DNA of 14,990 nt from Treponema sp. GTDB lineage: Bacteria; Spirochaetota; Spirochaetia; Treponematales; Breznakiellaceae. The first letter of the stretch is position 1, and each line of letters opens with the position of its first letter. Made by a program: the position numbers and the translations under genes. The notes under the pieces were generated by a model. It was not told the DNA's origin. It did no database searches and was given only the letters and a program-made list of their open reading frames with translations. This document shows positions 6,023-11,654 of the stretch, piece by piece. The stretch is taken from positions 1 to 14,990 of the forward strand of contig WQWD01000024.1 in NCBI GenBank assembly GCA_009785545.1, given 5' to 3'.

Positions 6023-7927
6023 CTACGCAAAAAGCTGATCTATATCTTTTTTGTATACTTCAGAAATATAATGACGTTTGTAGTCCATTTTACCGGAAAG
6101 TTCTTTCCCGGGTTCAAACGGTTTGACAACCGGCACAGAACGGGAAATCATCTCCCAAACGCGGAAGCCGTTTTTTGGGTTTACTCTTTCGTTTATCTCA
6201 GATTGGATAAGAGCGCCGATTTCCTTAGATTTTATCAATTCTTCGTGATCTTTGTAAGCGATACCTTTTTCTTTTGCGTACGCCTCGATATTTTCCAGGT
6301 TGGGAACAATAAGCGCGCCAAGCAACTTTCGCCCCATTACTACAGCGTGATCGATATAAACCGAATCTCTGATTTTGTTTTCGATGGGGACAGGCTCAAC
6401 GTTTTCTCCGCCCATCAGAACGACTGTGTCTTTCGCACGGCCGGTAAGCTGTAATTCACCTTTCCATGTTTTACGGCCAAGATCGCCGGTATTAAACCAG
6501 CCGTTAGCATCAATAACCCTTTTGGTATCTTCGGGTCTTTTGTAATAACCTTTCATAATCTGCGGACCGCGAGTATACACAACGCCTTGCTCTCCGGGGC
6601 CTACTTCTTTGTCGGTTTCTTTATCACGAATTGAAATTTTCATGTTGGGAAACTCAGGGCCAACCGTTGAAGGAACAGGGTGTTTGTAAAGACGCACACC
6701 CAATACCGGAGCGGTTTCGGTAAGACCATAACCTTCAAGTATTTTTACACCGGCGGCGGCATAAAATTTGTCAACGGCTGCAGGCAACGCAGCACCGCCG
6801 GAAATACCGGCTTTAAATCTGCCGCCAAAAAGTTTATGAATTTTTTTGAAAACCAAAGCGTGAGCAATGCCTCTAAGCGGAGTAAAAAGCAAAAACGGAA
6901 TAAACGCTACAATGGCATCACATACAACGCAGCGCCTCTTGAATTGAGGAATCCTGCCAAGAAGCATATTTTTAAAATGTTGATGAGTCGATGCAATTGA
7001 CACAAAAAGGTTTAAAGCTTTGAGTTTCCCATTTGCTGCGGCATTTTGATAAACTTTGTTACGCAAAGCTTCCCACAAACGCGGAACTGCGGTCATCCAG
7101 TGAGGGCGAACTTTTTGAAAGTCGGCAATCATGATCGGCCCAACGGGCTTTGAGTAAGCTAACGAAGAAGCTGAATCAAGTGCAATATATTGAACCATAC
7201 GTTCAAAGATATGCCAAACAGGTAATACTGTAAGCCAAACTTCGCCTGGTGAAAAACCTATTATCGGTGCGGCGTTTAACGGCTGATTTAAAATATTACC
7301 GTGAGTAAGCATTACACCTTTTGGCTCACCTGTAGTTCCCGAAGTAAAGATAATTGTAGCTACATCATCGCTCTGACCTTTTTCAAGTTCCGCTTCAATT
7401 GCAGAAGTGCCTTCTCTGGCGACTATGTCTTTGCCCTTCTCCATTATTTCCTTGTAAGAAGTCAGACGGATACCGGAAAGCGCGGAGGAATACTGACCTT
7501 TATCAAATTCATTGTCAATAAGAATGAAAGTGGACAAGTCCGGCATTTTATCCCGAAGCGGAAGTATTTTTGCCATTTGCGCTTCGTTTTCCAGAACAAC
7601 TGTTTTGCAGTCTCCAAACGAAAGAATATACGCTAATTCTTCCGCCATTGTATCACAGCCTCGAGGTACATCCGCCGCTCCTAAAGTAAGCAGACTTAAA
7701 TCGATAACAAACCATTCCTTTCGGTTATCCGAAACGAATCCGACGTGATCGCCTCGCTTAATGCCAAGGTCGAGCAATCCGGCAGCAAAGGCGGTAACTT
7801 CATTGTACAGTTGAGCAAAAGTGGTGGGTTGGAAAACCTCATCTTTGTCTTTACTTAACTGTGCAATCTCATTGGGGTAAGCCCGGGCGTTTTTAACAAG
7901 AATCCGGGGTAGTGTTGTAATTTCCAT
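6023..7927 (-). CDS. Long-chain fatty-acid--CoA ligase (AMP-forming, FAA1/COG1022 type)
   Basis: The enzyme activates fatty acids with ATP to acyl-AMP and then to acyl-CoA for lipid synthesis or modification. The 634-residue product starting MEITTLPRIL has the AMP-binding P-loop TSGTTGEPKG at 195-204, then the LEGYGLTETAPV block and FNTGDLGRK. RAKDTVVLMGGENVEP, the variant typical of the COG1022 long-chain group, follows. The C-terminal catalytic lysine motif is GKELSGKMDYKR. Length fits the family. I place the start at 7927 rather than the in-frame ATG at 7966. A TTGACA / TATACT promoter lies between the two, the upstream ATG precedes the -35, and the 7927 start aligns with the family N-terminus. 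A 7-base gap from the -10 and no Shine-Dalgarno sequence predict a leaderless message. It is divergent from the propeller gene. Confidence 0.92.
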   Translation of the reverse strand: MEITTLPRILVKNARAYPNEIAQLSKDKDEVFQPTTFAQLYNEVTAFAAGLLDLGIKRGDHVGFVSDNRKEWFVIDLSLLTLGAADVPRGCDTMAEELAYILSFGDCKTVVLENEAQMAKILPLRDKMPDLSTFILIDNEFDKGQYSSALSGIRLTSYKEIMEKGKDIVAREGTSAIEAELEKGQSDDVATIIFTSGTTGEPKGVMLTHGNILNQPLNAAPIIGFSPGEVWLTVLPVWHIFERMVQYIALDSASSLAYSKPVGPIMIADFQKVRPHWMTAVPRLWEALRNKVYQNAAANGKLKALNLFVSIASTHQHFKNMLLGRIPQFKRRCVVCDAIVAFIPFLLFTPLRGIAHALVFKKIHKLFGGRFKAGISGGAALPAAVDKFYAAAGVKILEGYGLTETAPVLGVRLYKHPVPSTVGPEFPNMKISIRDKETDKEVGPGEQGVVYTRGPQIMKGYYKRPEDTKRVIDANGWFNTGDLGRKTWKGELQLTGRAKDTVVLMGGENVEPVPIENKIRDSVYIDHAVVMGRKLLGALIVPNLENIEAYAKEKGIAYKDHEELIKSKEIGALIQSEINERVNPKNGFRVWEMISRSVPVVKPFEPGKELSGKMDYKRHYISEVYKKDIDQLFA

Positions 7928-7934
7928 AACTGAC

Positions 7935-7962
7935 AGTATAACATATTTTGGAAATTTGTCAA
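7935..7962 (-). promoter_or_regulatory. Promoter of the acyl-CoA synthetase gene, abutting the ATG at 7927
   Basis: On the - strand, the -35 is a perfect TTGACA (7962-7957), the spacer is 16 bp and the -10 is TATACT (7940-7935). The -10 is preceded by TGT, an extended -10. Seven bases (GTCAGTT) then lead to the ATG. It overlaps codons of the longer open frame, which supports the shorter protein. Confidence 0.75.
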
Positions 7963-7994
7963 GCATGAAATTATAACAATTAAAAATACAGGGG

Positions 7995-8007
7995 GGTGAC
8001 AGTCACC
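7995..8007. promoter_or_regulatory. Perfect inverted repeat over the -35 of the propeller gene, possible operator
   Basis: GGTGAC and GTCACC are mirrored around a single A. The repeat covers the GTGACA -35 element (7996-8001) and is preceded by a run of G. Twelve of its 13 bases recur at 8890-8901 inside the gene. Its position suggests a repressor or activator site, but no regulator is encoded nearby. Confidence 0.35.
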
Positions 8008-8024
8008 TTTCACCGCATTATAAT
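7996..8024 (+). promoter_or_regulatory. Promoter of the propeller gene, abutting the ATG
   Basis: The -35 is GTGACA (7996-8001), the spacer is 17 bp and the -10 is a perfect TATAAT (8019-8024). Seven bases (TGAAATG) then lead to the ATG at 8032; another in-frame ATG lies at 8029. No Shine-Dalgarno sequence can fit. This argues against the GTG at 7996 as the start codon, since it coincides with the -35. Confidence 0.7.
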
Positions 8025-8031
8025 TGAAATG

Positions 8032-9765
8032 ATGCGCTCTACCATAATAAAAAGTGTTTTTTTGATTTTTGCGGTAACGCACATTTACGCTCAAAGCGTT
8101 GAAAGGGAGCAGGGGTTAATTACCCTTGAACCTTTCTGGCGGCAAGCGTTGGGCGGAGAAGTGTTGTCGCTACCCCATGTTCAGGCACAGTCCGCTGTGG
8201 TTGCTCTCGACGGAGGAAACATACGAGCCTACTCTACCGCAGGGACTCCACTATGGAACTTTTCAGCAAGAGGCAGGATCGCTCCGTATGTAAGCCGATC
8301 ACGTGAGGGAACGACATATTTTTCACGAACAAACGGCACTTTGATAGCGTTAAACCGTGCGGGAAGAGAACTGTGGCAGCGTGATGTCGGCAGTCCTCTT
8401 AGCTCAAGAGTGGTAATAGGCTGGGACGGAAGGCTTTTTGTCCCTGTCGATAGGCATATTTTTTGTTTTACAGCATCAGGTACGCTTTTGTGGTCAAGGG
8501 CGTTTGATTCGCCGTTTACTATAGCTCCTGTTCTGGATCGCGGCGGCGGGATCATTTTTTCCATCAGAAACGAAGTCTATCGTATCGATCCTTTTGGAAA
8601 TACCGATATGTGGCAGCTCGCAAACACACCTGTAGACTTGGTGTCTGTCACCGATTCAACGGGGCAGCGTATCGTAGCTTTTTACCATGACGGAACGATG
8701 GAAATACTTGGCTCCTCTCATGCTGATGATTGGTTTCTCGGAGCGCAAATCGAAGTTAATCCAATCGGGCTGCCTCGGCTTCCGTCAAGACCTCTGGCAG
8801 CGGCCGGCTTTGGCGGTTATATAGCGGCAGTTTTAAGCGACGGCAGGGTAACGCTTATCTCTCTTGATGAAAGACGGATTTTATGGACAGGTGACAGTCA
8901 CATAAGAAACAGGCAGGATACAGCAGCAGAAATGATTTTTGATCACAGGGGAATATATGTTTTAAGTTTATCAGGAGCTACAAGTTTTTCGCATGATGGA
9001 AGACGTCTATGGATAACTTACTTGCAAAACGCAGCAACAATACCGGCTTTCGGAGATGACGGCGTATTATACTCAGGCGGCAGAAATTGGATACTTTACG
9101 CCTTTAGAATCGAAGATACTAACCCGCCTCAAAGAAACATACTTTTTGGGCGTGTGCAAGAAGGCTCGTACAATTTGGGACGGCCTCAACCCGGTTTTGC
9201 GCCTTCTGTTCCATATTTTGAAAATGAAATCCTCTCAAGGCTTCATCAAATAACAACCGCTGTTAACGCAGGAAGAGTTGGAGGAAATGAACCGGCTTGG
9301 ACTACATTTTTATTAAACCTTGCGGCAAACTCGGGAAGCCCGGGAAACTCGGGGAACCCCGGAAATCTGGTAAACTCGGGTTTACCAGGAAACTTGATTT
9401 TTAGAATCGCCGCAATAGATCTTTTGGGCAGAATTGGATCCGGCGATACAATTCCATGGCTATTGAATATTTTAAATAGGGAAACGGAACCAACTGTCAG
9501 AGCCGCAGCAATTAGAGCAATAGGAGACATCGGAGTAGACCCGGAAGGCATCGCATTAAGAACTTTTTTTAACATGGTTATATACAATCAATCAAGTAAC
9601 GAACAGGTGTTAACCGCCATCGCCTCAGCCACAGGCGCAATATGCCGCTTTTCAGGCCCTCCCTTGAGCCAAATCGGAGTGAGGATACTCACCATGCTCA
9701 CCGCCAGCAATCAACCCCCAATGGTAAGAAGGCAGGCAAATATGGAGCTCCTGACGTTGAGGTAG
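8032..9765 (+). CDS. Secreted PQQ-like beta-propeller protein with HEAT-like C-terminal tail
   Basis: The 577-residue product begins with a type I signal peptide (RSTIIKSVFLIFAVTHIYA) with a probable cut before QSVE. Residues about 25-360 repeat the PQQ/pyrrolo-quinoline-like blade pattern, a turn such as G-T/R-x-LW followed by strands of the type YFSRTNGTLIALNRAGRELW, GRLFVPVDRHIFCF and GVLYSGGRNWILYAF. This predicts a beta-propeller like BamB or PQQ_2 proteins. A linker and an N-S-G-x-P-G low-complexity stretch (433-454) lead to HEAT-like helices (AAIDLLGRIGSGDTIPWLL, AAIRAIGDIG). The protein is probably a periplasmic scaffold; no catalytic residues are evident. I chose 8032 over the upstream GTG at 7996 because the promoter -10 lies between them. 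It faces the VapC gene tail-to-tail with a 15-base gap. Confidence 0.85.
   Translation: MRSTIIKSVFLIFAVTHIYAQSVEREQGLITLEPFWRQALGGEVLSLPHVQAQSAVVALDGGNIRAYSTAGTPLWNFSARGRIAPYVSRSREGTTYFSRTNGTLIALNRAGRELWQRDVGSPLSSRVVIGWDGRLFVPVDRHIFCFTASGTLLWSRAFDSPFTIAPVLDRGGGIIFSIRNEVYRIDPFGNTDMWQLANTPVDLVSVTDSTGQRIVAFYHDGTMEILGSSHADDWFLGAQIEVNPIGLPRLPSRPLAAAGFGGYIAAVLSDGRVTLISLDERRILWTGDSHIRNRQDTAAEMIFDHRGIYVLSLSGATSFSHDGRRLWITYLQNAATIPAFGDDGVLYSGGRNWILYAFRIEDTNPPQRNILFGRVQEGSYNLGRPQPGFAPSVPYFENEILSRLHQITTAVNAGRVGGNEPAWTTFLLNLAANSGSPGNSGNPGNLVNSGLPGNLIFRIAAIDLLGRIGSGDTIPWLLNILNRETEPTVRAAAIRAIGDIGVDPEGIALRTFFNMVIYNQSSNEQVLTAIASATGAICRFSGPPLSQIGVRILTMLTASNQPPMVRRQANMELLTLR
8890..8901 (+). repeat. Intragenic copy of the promoter palindrome GGTGACAGTCAC
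   Basis: The 12-base sequence is identical to bases 7995-8006 at the gene's own promoter. It encodes part of TGDSH within a propeller blade. It may be coincidence or a second operator half. Confidence 0.3.
9328..9393 (+). repeat. In-frame imperfect tandem repeat encoding an N-S-G-x-P-G linker
   Basis: Imperfect 15-18-base units beginning AACTCGGG are repeated (near 9328, 9345 and 9373). They encode NSGSPG, NSGNPG and NSGLPG. Units contain inverted repeats, such as CTGGTAAA (9367-9374) with TTTACCAG (9381-9388), and CGGGG with CCCCG around 9350-9361. It is more GC-rich than the flanking gene and may vary in copy number. Confidence 0.6.
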
Positions 9766-9780
9766 AATGCAAAGGGCTAC

Positions 9781-10194
9781 TTATTTGTATACGTTTTGAA
9801 TATTTTCTCTGCCGGGAAGCCTATAAATATCAAAATCTTTATCCAGGCTGATTATTTTTTTGATACCGGTTTTTTCGGCAGTTACGACTAAAGTCGCATC
9901 GGCAAAATCCATAGGTAAATCGGCATATTTTTTTGTTAGTTCAACGATTCGGGGAATATCATGCTGATTGATGTCGCTAATGATAACCCCCTTATACATT
10001 ACCCATTCATAAAAATCCTGTTGAGCTTTGACACTAAAATCCAGCATATGAGATACTTCGGTAAAAACTGCCAAAGTACTAATAAAACGGAATGGATGTT
10101 CCTGTAAAAAAGTTTTCATTTTTTTATGATGATTATCGCTTACATCAAACAGAGCAATAAGAGGGCCTGCATCAATGAGAATTCTGTCTTGCAC
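9781..10194 (-). CDS. VapC-like PIN-domain toxin ribonuclease
   Basis: The 137-residue protein is a PIN domain, a metal-dependent RNA endonuclease. The acidic residues stand where expected: Asp8 in LIDAGPLIAL, Glu46 in VFTEVSH, Asp96/Asp99 in MDFADATLV, and Asp118/Asp120 in ISLDKDFDIYR. Length and order match VapC toxins that cleave tRNA or rRNA when free of antitoxin, so the protein is probably active. The start is GTG at 10194, inside the last codons of the antitoxin gene. The 23-base overlap implies translational coupling; only a weak purine-rich AGAGAAG precedes it. The gene ends 15 bases from the propeller gene, which is transcribed toward it. Confidence 0.85.
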   Translation of the reverse strand: MQDRILIDAGPLIALFDVSDNHHKKMKTFLQEHPFRFISTLAVFTEVSHMLDFSVKAQQDFYEWVMYKGVIISDINQHDIPRIVELTKKYADLPMDFADATLVVTAEKTGIKKIISLDKDFDIYRLPGRENIQNVYK

Positions 10195-10462
10195 AAAGCT
10201 TCTCTTTAATCCGTTGTTTGTAAGTTACGGAAAGATTCCCTTCGCCGGAACCATATTTCCCAAAGTAAGGAAGACCTAATGTAAAGGAATCTATCTCGTT
10301 TTCTTCCTGTTTGTAGTACATTTCCAGAGAATCTACTATAATTTCTGACATTGTCTTTTTCTTGATCCGGGAAAGGGAAATGAGCTTATTCCTAGTCTCA
10401 ATAGGAAGCCTTGCCGAGGTAATTACATCATTTGTTTTATAATTTAAATTCAAACTAACCAT
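10172..10462 (-). CDS. VapB-like ribbon-helix-helix antitoxin
   Basis: The 96-residue protein pairs with the PIN toxin downstream. Residues about 15-50 (TSARLPIETRNKLISLSRIK, then KTMSEIIVDSLEMYY) have the strand-helix-helix pattern of ribbon-helix-helix DNA-binding antitoxins. The C-terminal part, with YFGKYGSGEGNLS, resembles the toxin-wrapping tail seen in some VapB and CopG-type antitoxins. It should dimerise and repress its own promoter by binding the 31-bp palindrome that covers the start codon. The ATG at 10462 lies nine bases from the -10 and has no Shine-Dalgarno sequence. The exact antitoxin subfamily is uncertain. Confidence 0.8.
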   Translation of the reverse strand: MVSLNLNYKTNDVITSARLPIETRNKLISLSRIKKKTMSEIIVDSLEMYYKQEENEIDSFTLGLPYFGKYGSGEGNLSVTYKQRIKEKLCARQNSH

Positions 10463-10487
10463 ATATTACAAATTGTAATATATGGTT
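10457..10487. promoter_or_regulatory. 31-bp perfect palindrome, probable VapB(C) operator
   Basis: The arms AACCATATATTACAA (10457-10471) and TTGTAATATATGGTT (10473-10487) are perfect complements around one base. It spans the antitoxin start codon and the whole -10 box. Occupancy would block both promoter and translation start, as expected for autoregulated toxin-antitoxin operons. Confidence 0.75.
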
Positions 10488-10500
10488 GGAATAATGTCAA
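10472..10500 (-). promoter_or_regulatory. Promoter of the vapBC-like operon
   Basis: On the - strand, the -35 is a perfect TTGACA (10500-10495), the spacer is 17 bp and the -10 is TACAAT (10477-10472). The ATG at 10462 follows after nine bases. The expected leader is therefore zero to three bases. Confidence 0.75.
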
Positions 10501-10510
10501 GTACTTCGAC

Positions 10511-10620
10511 CTAGTATTCTGTAATATTCAAATGACACAATACCTGATAAGTTAATTCCTTATGACATAAGGAATTAACGCACTTTGTCATTCCGCTAAC
10601 CGAATATTACAGAACACTAG
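10511..10620. repeat. 110-bp nested palindrome, MITE-like, TA-flanked
   Basis: The outer arms CTAGTATTCTGTAATATTC (10511-10529) and GAATATTACAGAACACTAG (10602-10620) match at 18 of 19 positions. Middle arms are AATGACA (10531-10537) and TGTCATT (10586-10592). The inner arms GTTAATTCCTTAT (10551-10563) and ATAAGGAATTAAC (10567-10579) are perfect with a three-base loop. If TA at 10512-10513 and 10618-10619 is the target duplication, 104 bp with 16-bp terminal inverted repeats remain. There is no coding capacity. It may be a miniature transposable element, and could also terminate the ABC operon that ends at 10677. Confidence 0.6.
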
Positions 10621-10676
10621 AATACAGGAGTAGTTAAAGCGCACTGAAAAGGGCATTTAGACTCGTGCCGTTCGAT

Positions 10677-11654
10677 TTAATGAAACTCAAAGCTCTCGGC
10701 GTCCCTGAAAAGGCGATTAGCAGACCATGCCGGAATTGAGAAAATGTGATCTCCATACAAATGCCCGGTTCCGCTTACATGAGCAAAACGCCTGCCTGTC
10801 TCATCCTCATCACTGAGGCGAATAGTTACTATGCGACCGTCCCCAAATATAACTTCGATACTGTAGTTCACAAGATCATCAAAAGTTATATTAGCATCTA
10901 ACTCATATTGTAAAAAATTATCGCCTTCGGTTGTTAAAATTATGCGAATATACGATTCAATGGTAAAGGCGCTTGGATTTTCTACCTCGATTCCTTGAAT
11001 CTCCCATCCCCATTGCGAACGTGTAAACATTTGAGTTTCCAAAGGAGTTCTTACAGTCAGTCTTTGCACAGCGTTGACATCAATTTGTCCTTCTTCGGTT
11101 TCCGGGAACAGTCTTAAATTAAACCATGTATTTGCAAGGCCTAAATAGATTCTGATACTGCTGTCTCCGGAACGAACTTCGTTATGGCCAAACCTTCGAA
11201 AATAAGTTTCACGTCTGAAAGAACTATCATTGCCAATCAGAAGATCCAAAAGAAGCGGTGGAGAAACAGCCGTACTGTCTCCAAAAATCGTAATCCGCGA
11301 AGCATTTTCGGTTAGACCAAATTGCTCATGAGTAGCGGCGTTTGTTGAACGCACAGGCCATAAAGCGCGGTTTGTAACAGTTCTGAAAAAATCCTGCACA
11401 CGAACCTGACGTGCCGGGAATAAATTTTCGTTATGCAAAACAAACCATGCATTATTCAGCCTTACAAGTTCAAACTCTTCTATTCCGGTATCGAATACTA
11501 CTCTTCCCGCTCCTTCAATTGCTCTGGATTCCAGCCAAACAAAAGACGTTCCTCTTGTAAACACATCGGAAAAATAAATAATGTTTCCTATCAATAACAA
11601 TACTAATACCGATATCAGCGACAAAAGGAAAATTAGTTTCTTTTTATATGTCAT
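10677..11654 (-). CDS. DUF4340-like membrane-anchored protein of the ABC operon
   Basis: The 325-residue protein has one N-terminal membrane segment (residues about 5-27, LIFLLSLISVLVLLLIGNII) and a long soluble part rich in beta strands (for example LTVRTPLETQMFTRSQWGWE). I assign it to the DUF4340 group, which often follows GldG-like genes in ABC-2 operons; this rests on position, size and general pattern. The soluble part should face the periplasm and no enzymatic motif is visible. The ATG at 11654 overlaps the preceding TAA by one base, and AAGGAGA lies six bases upstream, so translation is coupled. It is the last gene of the operon, followed by about 56 bases and then the nested palindrome. 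Confidence 0.75.
   Translation of the reverse strand: MTYKKKLIFLLSLISVLVLLLIGNIIYFSDVFTRGTSFVWLESRAIEGAGRVVFDTGIEEFELVRLNNAWFVLHNENLFPARQVRVQDFFRTVTNRALWPVRSTNAATHEQFGLTENASRITIFGDSTAVSPPLLLDLLIGNDSSFRRETYFRRFGHNEVRSGDSSIRIYLGLANTWFNLRLFPETEEGQIDVNAVQRLTVRTPLETQMFTRSQWGWEIQGIEVENPSAFTIESYIRIILTTEGDNFLQYELDANITFDDLVNYSIEVIFGDGRIVTIRLSDEDETGRRFAHVSGTGHLYGDHIFSIPAWSANRLFRDAESFEFH

Noticed and set aside
6071..6454. 127-residue open frame on the + strand
   Set aside because: It is antisense to the acyl-CoA synthetase C-terminal region, which carries conserved motifs; aromatic-rich composition typical of a shadow.
7855..8094. 79-residue open frame on the - strand across the divergent promoter region
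   Set aside because: It overlaps the first codons of two well-supported genes and both promoters, and has no recognisable features.
9246..9587. 113-residue open frame opposite the propeller gene, with a proline/glycine repeat (FPGFPEFPGLPEF)
   Set aside because: The repeat is only the complement of the in-frame NSGxPG repeat; no start signals are seen.
10488..10676. Possible CRISPR or small RNA locus in the non-coding gap
   Set aside because: There are no regularly spaced direct repeats; the structure is a single nested inverted repeat, better explained as an element or terminator.
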